From: Nonlabens arenilitoris
GTDB taxonomy: Bacteria > Bacteroidota > Bacteroidia > Flavobacteriales > Flavobacteriaceae
Direction: 5' to 3'
NCBI RefSeq assembly: GCF_002954765.1
Contig: NZ_MTPW01000001.1
Coordinates: 1,997,501 to 2,061,500 of the forward strand
Length of the DNA stretch: 64,000 bases
A program made the translations under genes and the position numbers. Below the pieces are notes generated by a model. It saw only the letters and a program-made list of their open reading frames with translations. It was not told the origin of the DNA and searched no databases. Of this stretch, positions 19,883 through 29,106 are shown in pieces. Position 1 is the stretch's first letter; every line of letters begins with the position of its first letter.

Positions 19883-20126
19883 ATGCTTTTATTGAGTGGC
19901 TAAATTAAGGATTTTAGTCGTGAGGTTTTAGTTTTTGAGTAGTGAGTTTGTCTAGCAGTAAGAATGAAAATGTGAGCTAAGATATTTTCGGATTTTAAAA
20001 TTGTTATATAATATGATAATTATAAAAGTAAAATCCATGTCAGGTTTAGCGACATTCGAGACCTAGATATATTTCTATTTTATGGTATAATAACTTGTTG
20101 GTGAGTAAAAAGAAAATCTGTAGCTT

Positions 20127-20156
20127 TTAAACTTAAACTTAAACTTAATCTTAAAT
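20127..20156. repeat. Short TTAAAC hexamer repeat
   Basis: Three exact TTAAAC units followed by two degenerate ones (TTAATC, TTAAAT), abutting the stop codon of yidD. Possibly a slippage product. Confidence 0.6.
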
Positions 20157-20380
20157 CAGGGAACCGGATCATAACCACTGCCGCCCCATGGATGACAGCT
20201 CAGTATTCTTTTAAGGGCTAGCCAGCCACCTTTAAAAGCACCATGTTTTTTTAAGGCACCGACAGCATAATGAGAGCAAGTAGGCGAGTACCGGCAACTC
20301 GCTGGTGTGAAAGGAGATATCGCAACTTGATAAAACCTTACAATCCACAATAACGGATATGCCAGTATCGAATACTTCAT
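20156..20380 (-). CDS. yidD: Membrane protein insertion efficiency factor YidD
   Basis: A 74-residue peripheral membrane protein thought to help YidC-dependent insertion. The conserved core [10 protein letters not shown]...[11 protein letters not shown] and the [13 protein letters not shown] tail are complete, with all three typical cysteines. It starts 2 bases after the cysS stop on the same strand and is probably cotranscribed with cysS. Confidence 0.94.
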   Translation of the reverse strand: MKYSILAYPLLWIVRFYQVAISPFTPASCRYSPTCSHYAVGALKKHGAFKGGWLALKRILSCHPWGGSGYDPVP

Positions 20381-20382
20381 TT

Positions 20383-21867
20383 TTATTTTACAGTATAAGT
20401 AGTGCCATCTGCACCATCTTTTAATTGAATACCTGCAGCAACTAATTGGTCTCTAATCTGGTCACTAGTGGCCCAATCTTTATTAGCCCTTGCTTGTGTT
20501 CTTAAATCTATAATTAATTGCATCGCTCCATCCAGGTGTTTAGAGTCTGTAGAGCCCGTTTTTGAACTGGTTTCTAGACCCAACACATCATAGAAAAAGG
20601 CATTAAATGTTTCCTTAATCAATTCTATGTCAGCAGCTGTAGCCGTTTGTTTACCTTCTTTAACCGCATGAATCATTTTGGCACCTTCAAAAAGCTCGGC
20701 AATAAGAATAGGCGAATTAAAATCATCATTCATGGCTGCATAACAACGCTCTACCCATGCAGGCACGTCTATGCTACCTTCTTTACTTGACGTTAGGTCA
20801 GCGATGGTTTTAATGGCTTCACTTAGTCTATTGAAACCTTTTTCTGCAGCTAGGATCGCATCGTTACTAAAGTCTAATACACTTCTATAATGCGCTTGCA
20901 TCATAAAGAAACGTACGACACTAGGTGAAAATGCCTTTTCCATAAAGTCATTATCACCAGTAAAGAGCTCTTCTGGTAAAATAGAATTACCAGTAGATTT
21001 AGACATCTTTTTACCGTTAAGTGTTAACATATTAGCATGCAGCCAGTAGTTAACTGGACTGTGACCATGCGCTGCCTCACCTTGTGCAATCTCACACTCG
21101 TGATGTGGGAATTTTAAATCCATTCCGCCACCATGTATGTCAAAAGTCTCTCCTAGATATTTTGAACTCATTACAGTACACTCTAGATGCCATCCTGGAA
21201 AACCGTCGCCCCATGGACTAGGCCATCGCATGATGTGTGCTGGACTTGCTTTTTTCCACAATGCAAAATCCTGTGGATTATCTTTTTCACTCTGCGCATC
21301 TAGCGCTCGAGTATTAGCAATCATATCTTCTAACTTACGGCCACTTAATTTACCATATTCATGGTCTTCATTAAATTTAAGAACATTGAAATAGATGGAT
21401 CCATTACGTTCATAAGCATATCCGTTATCAATAATTGTTTTGATAATTTCTATTTGTTCAACGATATGACCAGTTGCTGTAGGTTCAATATTAGGCGGTA
21501 GATTGTTGAATTTATTTAAAACGTTATGAAAATCTAGCGTGTATTGCTGTACGATTTCCATAGGTTCTAGTTTTTCTACACGAGCCTTTTTTGATATTTT
21601 ATCTTCACCTTCATCAGCATCATCAGTTAGGTGACCAGCATCAGTAATATTACGTACATAACGTACTTTATAACCTAGATGCTGTAAATAACGATAAATC
21701 ATGTCAAAAGAAATGAACGTACGACAGTTTCCTAAATGTACATTGCTATATACTGTAGGACCGCAGACATACATACCTACTAGACCTTCGTTTATAGATT
21801 TAAAAATTTCTTTTTCTCCCGTAAGAGAGTTGTACAATTGGAGCTTTTGATCTTGATATCGCACCAT
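20383..21867 (-). CDS. cysS: Cysteinyl-tRNA synthetase
   Basis: A class I aminoacyl-tRNA synthetase (494 residues) that charges tRNA-Cys. The HIGH-type motif is VHLGNCRTF with the nearby zinc-ligand Cys in [20 protein letters not shown] and [17 protein letters not shown] hold further zinc ligands, and KMSKS appears as [10 protein letters not shown]. The C-terminal DALR-type helical domain ends in [10 protein letters not shown]. Length is normal. The gene is followed closely by yidD. Confidence 0.96.
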   Translation of the reverse strand: MVRYQDQKLQLYNSLTGEKEIFKSINEGLVGMYVCGPTVYSNVHLGNCRTFISFDMIYRYLQHLGYKVRYVRNITDAGHLTDDADEGEDKISKKARVEKLEPMEIVQQYTLDFHNVLNKFNNLPPNIEPTATGHIVEQIEIIKTIIDNGYAYERNGSIYFNVLKFNEDHEYGKLSGRKLEDMIANTRALDAQSEKDNPQDFALWKKASPAHIMRWPSPWGDGFPGWHLECTVMSSKYLGETFDIHGGGMDLKFPHHECEIAQGEAAHGHSPVNYWLHANMLTLNGKKMSKSTGNSILPEELFTGDNDFMEKAFSPSVVRFFMMQAHYRSVLDFSNDAILAAEKGFNRLSEAIKTIADLTSSKEGSIDVPAWVERCYAAMNDDFNSPILIAELFEGAKMIHAVKEGKQTATAADIELIKETFNAFFYDVLGLETSSKTGSTDSKHLDGAMQLIIDLRTQARANKDWATSDQIRDQLVAAGIQLKDGADGTTYTVK

Positions 21868-21917
21868 GATTTATATATTATTTGAAGTAGTTGTAGGTAG
21901 TTTGGTCTTTAAAAATA

Positions 21918-21933
21918 CGCTTTCGCGAAAGCA
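21918..21933. repeat. CGCTTTCGCGAAAGCA, copy 4
   Basis: One-mismatch copy of the palindrome in the space between folE and cysS, about 50 bases upstream of the cysS start. Confidence 0.88.
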
Positions 21934-22005
21934 CATAAAGAAAAGATGAATGCCTAATTCATCATATTAGGTAAAACTATCTACAGACTTGTGATTCTAT
22001 ACTAA

Positions 22006-22677
22006 TTAAAATTTTGTTTCCATTTTAATGTAATCGAGAAATTCTCGACGTACAATAGGATCTTTAAACGCACCGCCAAATTCACCGGTCACCGTACTGC
22101 TTTCTATATCGCGTATACCACGACTATTAACACATAGGTGTTTTGCATCGATAACGCAGGCTACATCTTCTGTATTCATGACTTGTTGCAGTTCACGTAC
22201 AATCTGTATGTTTAATCGTTCTTGAACCTGTGGACGTTTTGCATAATAATCTACTATACGGTTCATTTTAGAAAGTCCAACGACAGATCCGTTTGAGATA
22301 TAAGCGACGTGTGCTCTACCTACAATAGGAAGTAAGTGGTGCTCACATGTTGAGTAAAGAACAATGTTCTTTTCTACCAGCATCTCGCCGTATTTATACT
22401 TGTTGTCAAAGGTTGATGCACTAGGTTTTGCATCTGGACGTAAACCGCCAAAAATTTCTTTTACAAACATTTTTGCAACACGATTGGGTGTGCCCTTTAA
22501 ACTATCATCTGTCATGTCCATTCCTAGCGTTTCAAGGATGTTGTGGACATCTTTTTTGATGAGTTCTATTTTTTCTGCATCGCTTTTTTCAAAAGCGTCA
22601 GGTCGTAAAGGTGTTTGTTCATTTGATGATAAATGATCGTGATCATCTACATTATTAATTAAGTCTTCTATTTTCAT
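22006..22677 (-). CDS. folE: GTP cyclohydrolase I
   Basis: FolE converts GTP to 7,8-dihydroneopterin triphosphate, the first step towards folate and also the source of the QueE substrate line. Zinc ligands are seen in YSTCEHHLLP and in HLCVNSRGIRD. GLSKMNRIVDYYAKRPQVQE is the conserved central helix. I start at MKIEDLINNV (22677), 41 bases downstream of a -7 box at 22718-22725; an ATG at 22704 would add nine unconserved residues. The first 40 residues form a variable acidic leader. Confidence 0.94.
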   Translation of the reverse strand: MKIEDLINNVDDHDHLSSNEQTPLRPDAFEKSDAEKIELIKKDVHNILETLGMDMTDDSLKGTPNRVAKMFVKEIFGGLRPDAKPSASTFDNKYKYGEMLVEKNIVLYSTCEHHLLPIVGRAHVAYISNGSVVGLSKMNRIVDYYAKRPQVQERLNIQIVRELQQVMNTEDVACVIDAKHLCVNSRGIRDIESSTVTGEFGGAFKDPIVRREFLDYIKMETKF

Positions 22678-22717
22678 GTGCACATTTGCTCTAAAAGGAG
22701 CCATAAATATTAAAAAG

Positions 22718-22725
22718 CAAAGGTA
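22718..22725 (-). promoter_or_regulatory. Putative -7 box of folE
   Basis: TACCTTTG on the minus strand, a TAnnTTTG match. It supports the start at 22677 over that at 22704. Confidence 0.5.
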
Positions 22726-22859
22726 TGGAATACGGATGTAATACGAGTGTTTTAAGGGATTTAGACTAAAGAAAAGTGATGTAGCGTTAAGATGATGTTA
22801 AGGATTTTCTGCATATTTGTAGAAGCAGATGAAAAAGTGAAAAAAGCAAATTTAAAACG

Positions 22860-25800
22860 ATGAAACATTTATTAACAATTGCGATAATCTTTATAGGGTT
22901 ATTTGCCACTGGTCAAGGAATTATTAATATGCCCGATAATAACGGCGTTCCTACTAGGTTTGTAACCTGTAGTGGTTCCTTTAATGATGATGGTCAAAAT
23001 GGAGATTATAGTAATAACATGAATGGTTATGCCGTTTTTTGTCCAGGTATACAGACCGATAGGATGCAGCTTAACTTTATCCAAATGATTATCCAAACCG
23101 GAGATGTGTTAACTATCTATGATGGTGATTCTACCGCGGCGCCGCAGTTAGGGACTTTTACTAATACGACCACAGCGCCAGGAATGTTTCAGGCTAGTGC
23201 AGGAAACCCAACGGGTTGTTTAACCGTGACCTTTACTTCTAATGGTAGTGGAACTGGTGCAGGATGGAGAGCTGGGATAAGCTGTTTTGATCCTTGTCAA
23301 GCTATAAGTACCACAATCTTAACAACACCGGTACCGGATGCAGATGGTATTGTACGTATTTGTCAAGGTGATACTGTAAACTTTGATGGATCTGCAACCT
23401 TTAGTGTCGACGGAACTGGTGCTACCTATGAATGGGATCTAGGAAATGGTGGAGGATTAAATCCTGGAGCTATTCAAAGTGAAACTTATACCACTTCTGG
23501 TATTTATTTAATAGATTTTGTTGTTACTGACGCAACGGGTTGTTCTGATCGAGAATCTAGAGATGTTGTCGTTCACGTATCTACAGATCCGGATTTTACA
23601 GGAACTGCAGCGGTAGATAATACTATCTGTTATGGAGAATCCACTGATATTAATGGTAATGTAACGCCTATAGAATTTGCAATAACGCCATCACCACCCA
23701 TTACTGGTAGAACATTTTTACCAGATGATAATGGGACGACTAGTTATCAAACTTGTGTTAGTGTTGATTTGTTCCCGCCAGGAGCGACGATGACTAACGC
23801 ATCTGATCTAGTAGATATCTTCTTAAATATGGAGCACTCCTATCTTGGTGATTTAGATATATCAGTTACAGCACCTAACGGAGCAACTGTTTCTTTACAT
23901 ACCTATGGAAGTGGTGGTGGAAATACTTTCTTAGGAGTACCTATCGATGTTGATACTGATTTAAATCCAGGTACCGGATTTGATTATGTTTTTACAGAAA
24001 GTGCAACGCAAACTTGGGCGCAAGCTCAGGCTGGTGTAACTACTTTGCCAGCAGGTGATTATTTGCCAGTTGATCCTTATAGTACTTTTGTAGGTACGCC
24101 GCTTAATGGACAATGGTGTATTAATATTACAGATAATTTGTCGTCTGATAATGGTTATATATTTTATTGGGGACTTAATTTTAATCCGGCAATTATCCCA
24201 GCAGATTTATCATTTACACCTAACGCGACTAGTGAGCAATGGTTACCTGATCCGTCTATTACAAATACGGTAGGTAATACGATAACAGTAACTCCTACCG
24301 CCGAAGGTGTGAATTGTTATACCTATGAGTTTATAGATAACTTCGGTTGTACTTATACAGAGGTTGTTTGTATAACAGTACTTCCAGAAATAACTAATGG
24401 TGTTCCATCTGGATTTGTAATTTGTGATCCTACAGGAACAGCCGCTACGGTAGATTTAACGACTCGTGATGTAGAGATATTAAACGGTCTCGCAGCAACG
24501 GATTTTCCTATTACTTATCATTTGACACAATCAGATGCAGAAAATGGAGTAGGAGCGATAACAACACCTACAGCATTTACAAACTCTTCAAATCCACAAA
24601 CGATTTATGCAGCAATAACAGATAGCACAACTATGTGTGTAGTTGTTGAATCATTTGATATCTCTGTAGGCAGTGCTACTTATAATACAGTTCCAGATAT
24701 TGACTTATGTGATGATCCTAGTAGTAATGGGTTTGAGGCATTTGATTTAACATCACAAGAGGCTGGTATCTTGGGTAGTCAATCTGCTATGGATTTTACA
24801 GTTACCTATCATACTAGTCAGTTAGATGCTGATGCTGGTATGAATGCTATTCCTAATCCTGCTAATTATATAAACGTACAGACACCAGCAGAAACGATTT
24901 ATGTACGTGTCGAAAGTGCCACGGACGCCACATGTAATGATACAGGAAGCTTTGATATCACAGTTTCACCTACACCAGTCGCAAATGTTCCTATGGATAT
25001 GATTGCTTGTGATGATGTGTCTAATGATGGGATAGCAACCTTTATTCTTTCATCTAGAAGTAGTATGGTATTGGGAGCGCAAAACCCAGCAGATTTTAAT
25101 ATTTCATATCACAGTACTCAAGCTGATGCAGATTCAAATACAGCAGCTTTGACTAGTAGTGGATATATGAATGCTGGTACGGGACCTGAAACGATTTATG
25201 TGCGTATAGAGAGCATACTTAACGATGCATGCTATAACACAACTTCATTTTTAATTAGAGTAGATCCTCAAGCTGTATTTAATACAGCTCAAACTATCAC
25301 TTTGTGCGATGATGTTTCTAATGATGGGTTTGAAATCTTTGATATTACCAGTAATGAAGCAGATATTTTAGGAACTCAAAATCCAGCAGATTTCACAATT
25401 TCCTATCATAATACTCAGATGGATGCAGATATGAATACGGCGTCCATTCCTAATCCAGGAAGTTATACTAATATTTCAACACCTGTTGAAACGATTTATG
25501 TTAGAATTTCTCCTAATGGAAACGTGAATTGTTATGCAACGGGTACCTTTGACATTGAAGTGAGTCCTACGGCTGTTGCAAATCCTCTTACTGATATGAC
25601 ATTGTGTGATGATTCTTCAAATGATGGTACTGAAGTATTCGACTTATCTACACAAACAGCAACGGTATTAGGAACACAATTACCTGCTGATGTTGAGGTG
25701 ACTTATCATGCATCACAAGCAGATGCTGATGCGGACACAGGTTCTTTAGCCTTAAGCTATGGAAATACTTCAAGTCCACAAACGATTTATGTTCGAGCAG

Positions 25801-27440
25801 AAAATGTTAATAATACTGATTGTTATACAACGACAAGTTTTGATTTAATTTTGAATCCTGCGCCTATAATTGCAGTTGCTGCAGATTTACAATTATGTGA
25901 TGATCCTAGTGGTGATGGTGTAGAGAATTTTGATTTAACGGTTAATGAAACTGCAATTCTTAATGGTCTAGCGCCAGCAGATTTTATCTTTACCTATCAT
26001 ACTAGTCAAGCAAATGCTGATGCTGATGCACCATCAATTGCTACTGCTTATGATAATACAGTCTCACCAGAAACTATTTATGTACGAGTAGAAAACATTA
26101 ATACAGGATGTTATAACACAACTAACTTTAATTTAATAGTAGAAGCTATTCCTTCTATAGCGACAGTTTCTAATTTAGAAGAGTGTGATGAAGATGGAGA
26201 TACGGTAGCGATATTTTCTTTAAGAGATCGTGAGTCTGAAATTATAAATGGCCAGACAGGTGTCACGGTGTTGTATTATGCTTCTAATGCAGATGCTTTA
26301 AATAATAACAATGCTTTAGATGAGAATTCTTACTCTAATACAGCAAACCCTCAAACCATAAGTTATAGACTTACTAATGCCTCTGGCTGTTATGCGATAG
26401 GTGATTTTATCATAGACGCTGTTGCTGCGCCAGTGGTTGTAATGCCAATGGATGTTAATAATTGTGATGATGGTACTGGAAATGCTATCGCAGATTTAGC
26501 GCCAGTTACTATCCAAGTTATAGGTGCTCAAACAGGAGTTACTGTGAGTTATCATGAGTCACAAGCCGATGCTGACACTGATTTAAATGCAGTAGCTTCC
26601 ACTTATGCTTACAGTTCAGATACCACTTTATTCATAAGAGTAGAAGACGATAATACGGATTGTGTAAGTTTTACCACTGTAAATTTAATTATCGATCCTT
26701 TACCACAGCCTAACTTGTTATCTCAATACGTTTTGTGTATTGATAATAATGGAGTTTTATTAAATGGTCCAGAGGTTCTAGATACGGGATTGAATAATAC
26801 AGACTACACCTATGAATGGTATTTAGACGGAACGATTATAACAGGTTCTAGTAGTGCATCACACGATGCAATTGAACCTGGTGATTATGAAGTAGTCGTT
26901 ACTAACATTGCAACTGGTTGTGATAATTCAACAACGACTAATGTGAGGCAATCAGGTATTCCTATAGCGTATAGTGTCGACATATCAACAGATACCTATG
27001 CAGTAGATCATCAGATAATCGCTACAGCTACAGGACCAGATGAATACTGGTTTAGACTTGATGATGGGCCATATGTAAACAATGGAGTGTTTAATAACGT
27101 ATCACCAGGATTACACAATGTAACGATAGCTGAACGTTCTGGTTGTGGTGAATTAATCGTTGAGGTGTTTGTATTTGGTTATCCAGACTACTTTACGCCT
27201 AATAATGATGGTTATCATGATACTTGGAATATCATCGGTGCAGATCGACTACCCGTCACAACGCTATATATCTTTGATAGATATGGTAAATTGTTAAAAC
27301 AACTAGATACCTTAGGGCCTGGATGGGACGGGAATTATAACGGGCAGCCATTACCTAGCTCAGATTATTGGTTTAAGATAGAGTATGTGCAAGATGGAAG
27401 AAAAGGTGAGGCAAATGGTCACTTTGCATTGAAGCGATAA
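22860..27440 (+). CDS. Giant T9SS type-B-sorted surface protein with eight repeats
   Basis: This 1526-residue exported protein has a signal peptide (about 1-19), a CUB-like domain (about 30-145), a PKD-like domain (about 150-240), a P-type domain (about 275-440; HSYLGDLDISVTAPNG) and eight tandem repeats of about 80-95 residues (520-1280). A further PKD-like segment (about 1285-1365) and the gliding-associated C-terminal domain (PDYFTPNNDGYHDTWNI onward) follow. The repeats typically begin LCDDxSNDG and contain PADFxISYHxTQADAD and ETIYVR. It is a larger paralogue of the protein at 14912. Surface adhesion or gliding-related function is inferred from the sorting domain. Confidence 0.9.
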   Translation: MKHLLTIAIIFIGLFATGQGIINMPDNNGVPTRFVTCSGSFNDDGQNGDYSNNMNGYAVFCPGIQTDRMQLNFIQMIIQTGDVLTIYDGDSTAAPQLGTFTNTTTAPGMFQASAGNPTGCLTVTFTSNGSGTGAGWRAGISCFDPCQAISTTILTTPVPDADGIVRICQGDTVNFDGSATFSVDGTGATYEWDLGNGGGLNPGAIQSETYTTSGIYLIDFVVTDATGCSDRESRDVVVHVSTDPDFTGTAAVDNTICYGESTDINGNVTPIEFAITPSPPITGRTFLPDDNGTTSYQTCVSVDLFPPGATMTNASDLVDIFLNMEHSYLGDLDISVTAPNGATVSLHTYGSGGGNTFLGVPIDVDTDLNPGTGFDYVFTESATQTWAQAQAGVTTLPAGDYLPVDPYSTFVGTPLNGQWCINITDNLSSDNGYIFYWGLNFNPAIIPADLSFTPNATSEQWLPDPSITNTVGNTITVTPTAEGVNCYTYEFIDNFGCTYTEVVCITVLPEITNGVPSGFVICDPTGTAATVDLTTRDVEILNGLAATDFPITYHLTQSDAENGVGAITTPTAFTNSSNPQTIYAAITDSTTMCVVVESFDISVGSATYNTVPDIDLCDDPSSNGFEAFDLTSQEAGILGSQSAMDFTVTYHTSQLDADAGMNAIPNPANYINVQTPAETIYVRVESATDATCNDTGSFDITVSPTPVANVPMDMIACDDVSNDGIATFILSSRSSMVLGAQNPADFNISYHSTQADADSNTAALTSSGYMNAGTGPETIYVRIESILNDACYNTTSFLIRVDPQAVFNTAQTITLCDDVSNDGFEIFDITSNEADILGTQNPADFTISYHNTQMDADMNTASIPNPGSYTNISTPVETIYVRISPNGNVNCYATGTFDIEVSPTAVANPLTDMTLCDDSSNDGTEVFDLSTQTATVLGTQLPADVEVTYHASQADADADTGSLALSYGNTSSPQTIYVRAENVNNTDCYTTTSFDLILNPAPIIAVAADLQLCDDPSGDGVENFDLTVNETAILNGLAPADFIFTYHTSQANADADAPSIATAYDNTVSPETIYVRVENINTGCYNTTNFNLIVEAIPSIATVSNLEECDEDGDTVAIFSLRDRESEIINGQTGVTVLYYASNADALNNNNALDENSYSNTANPQTISYRLTNASGCYAIGDFIIDAVAAPVVVMPMDVNNCDDGTGNAIADLAPVTIQVIGAQTGVTVSYHESQADADTDLNAVASTYAYSSDTTLFIRVEDDNTDCVSFTTVNLIIDPLPQPNLLSQYVLCIDNNGVLLNGPEVLDTGLNNTDYTYEWYLDGTIITGSSSASHDAIEPGDYEVVVTNIATGCDNSTTTNVRQSGIPIAYSVDISTDTYAVDHQIIATATGPDEYWFRLDDGPYVNNGVFNNVSPGLHNVTIAERSGCGELIVEVFVFGYPDYFTPNNDGYHDTWNIIGADRLPVTTLYIFDRYGKLLKQLDTLGPGWDGNYNGQPLPSSDYWFKIEYVQDGRKGEANGHFALKR
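24417..26705 (+). repeat. Eight tandem coding repeats
   Basis: Direct repeats of about 250-290 bp, each coding for one Cys-Asp-Asp repeat unit. Units two to six are most alike (LCDDxSNDGxExFDL, ILGxQxPADF, SQADAD, TIYVRxEN) and the first, seventh and eighth are diverged. The DNA similarity between neighbouring units makes copy-number change by recombination plausible. Confidence 0.85.
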
Positions 27441-27451
27441 GGAAAATAGTA

Positions 27452-27473
27452 TTACGCTTTCGCGAAAGCGTAA
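27452..27473. repeat. 22-bp palindrome containing CGCTTTCGCGAAAGCG, copy 5
   Basis: Core at 27455-27470 extended by TTA/TAA to a 22-bp dyad, 11 bases after the stop of the giant surface-protein gene. A separate terminator lies downstream. Confidence 0.95.
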
Positions 27474-27510
27474 CTCGCATAGCAACGGAATGCTTTACAT
27501 TTTATATTAA

Positions 27511-27544
27511 AAAAAGCCTTTGAGGATATCCTCAAAGGCTTTTT
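27511..27544. terminator. Bidirectional terminator between convergent genes
   Basis: A 34-bp perfect palindrome (AAAAAGCCTTTGAGGA and its complement) with A and T tracts at both ends, placed between the convergent surface-protein gene and the FadL-like gene. Confidence 0.93.
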
Positions 27545-27564
27545 AATTTATTAATAAGAATCGC

Positions 27565-29085
27565 TTAAAAATTGAATCCAATCGTGGCGATGATGTTGTT
27601 TTGAACATTGTTAATTGCTGCGCTAGAAGTTAAGCCAGATTCAAATAATTGCTGGCTATAGTCTCTTTCAGCACGATCGTAAGAGATGTCTAGCGTAGTT
27701 TGTCCCCATGTGTATCCTAAACCCAAGCTATATCCGGTAAGATCATCCATGATATCTTTGTTTTTATAAGGAGACTGTTCATTGCGATAACCTGCTCTTA
27801 ATGACCAATTGCTAACTCGGTATTCTCCACCTATACGCAATGTTCCAGCGTTAGTTAATTCTTCAGTAATTTGTTGATTGTTTTCTGCAAAAAGAGGATC
27901 ACTAGAAGGCTTAAATTTTAAATTAGAATAATTTTTAGAGCTGTAGTCTAAACTTATTAATCCTTTTTTACCAAAAATGTAAGCAAAACTTCCACTTATA
28001 CTTCCTGGTGTTCTTAAATCATAAGGGGCAAAAACATTTACCACATTAGGGTCGATGATTTCTGTTATAGTACCACCACTACCATCAGCACGTCTTGCAG
28101 ATACAGATTGTGTGATTGACTCTTCAACATCGTACCAAGTAGGTGATTCATAAGCTGCTCCTACTCTTATAGCGTCTGTTAACTTTGCTATAGCTCCTAC
28201 TTGAAGAGAAATACCAGAGGCCTGAACATCTAGATAATTATTGAATCTTACAGCATCTACTAATGCTCCATTATTATTCTGTTCTGAAAATGATGTAGAA
28301 CGCTGATAATCTATGTAGTGAGTATTAATGTTAAGACCTAAACTTAATTTATTTTTTATCACTAACGCTCCATTAAAAGATAGTTTACTCTGATATCCCG
28401 AGGAATTTTGTGATAATTGTTGTTCAAACGTACCACTACCAGTATTAGAGATATAAGCAGTATTGAATTCATCGTTATTATCAACGGCATCAATAACAAA
28501 TGATTGATATCCCAAAAAGCCCTGTTGAGTGCCAAATCCTTGGTCTTCACCTAAAAATCGATAAAGACCAGACACGGTTTCGTCGGGTCTCAATTGAAAG
28601 TTGTCTAGCTCAACACCATTCGCAAAACTCAAGAAATATTCCGATATAGAAATATTATTTGATCCTGCTATAAATAAGTTATTGTCATAATTGCGAGTGT
28701 CATCATAATTAAGTCCAAAAGAGAATTTAGTAACAGCTGCGTTCTCGTTTTGATTTTTATAAACTAGAACTGCGCCGGCTTGATTTAAAGTAAAGTCGTT
28801 GTCATTATCTTCTGCAAAAGTACTATTGAAACTGCTCTCTGTCTGGTTGCCCGTGTATCCTAAAGAAACGCTTGCGTAATGATTAGTAAATATGACAGAT
28901 CCTGCTGGATTGCTCCCTATAGCTGTAAGGTCTCCTCCTAGAGCGCCAAAGGCTCCGCTCATGCTACGGTATCGAGCAGTTCCATATGAGCCTTGTTGAC
29001 CATATAATAATCCATCTGCTATAGTTTGTCCATAACTGCTTACTGCGCCTAAAAGGCAAGCGCATAATATTATTGATTTTTTCAT
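27565..29085 (-). CDS. OmpP1/FadL/TodX-family outer-membrane protein
   Basis: A 506-residue outer-membrane beta-barrel of the FadL type, likely a channel for hydrophobic compounds. The signal peptide (MKKSIILCACLLGAVSSYGQ) is followed by the characteristic N-terminal hatch region (RYRSMSGAFGALGGDLTAIGSNPAG). The C-terminal strands (GYSLGLGYTWGQTTLDISYDRA, NNIIATIGFNF) end in Phe, as expected for BAM-inserted barrels. It follows the Gly/Trp-repeat lipoprotein gene by 21 bases and is probably cotranscribed with it. The substrate is not known. Confidence 0.9.
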   Translation of the reverse strand: MKKSIILCACLLGAVSSYGQTIADGLLYGQQGSYGTARYRSMSGAFGALGGDLTAIGSNPAGSVIFTNHYASVSLGYTGNQTESSFNSTFAEDNDNDFTLNQAGAVLVYKNQNENAAVTKFSFGLNYDDTRNYDNNLFIAGSNNISISEYFLSFANGVELDNFQLRPDETVSGLYRFLGEDQGFGTQQGFLGYQSFVIDAVDNNDEFNTAYISNTGSGTFEQQLSQNSSGYQSKLSFNGALVIKNKLSLGLNINTHYIDYQRSTSFSEQNNNGALVDAVRFNNYLDVQASGISLQVGAIAKLTDAIRVGAAYESPTWYDVEESITQSVSARRADGSGGTITEIIDPNVVNVFAPYDLRTPGSISGSFAYIFGKKGLISLDYSSKNYSNLKFKPSSDPLFAENNQQITEELTNAGTLRIGGEYRVSNWSLRAGYRNEQSPYKNKDIMDDLTGYSLGLGYTWGQTTLDISYDRAERDYSQQLFESGLTSSAAINNVQNNIIATIGFNF

Positions 29086-29106
29086 AATAAAATAATGAGT
29101 TTAAAA

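Noticed and set aside
24417..26705. Regular direct repeats that might suggest a CRISPR array
   Set aside because: Period is about 250-290 bp, the repeats are in one open frame and encode protein repeat units. No short identical repeats with unique spacers and no cas genes are present in the window.
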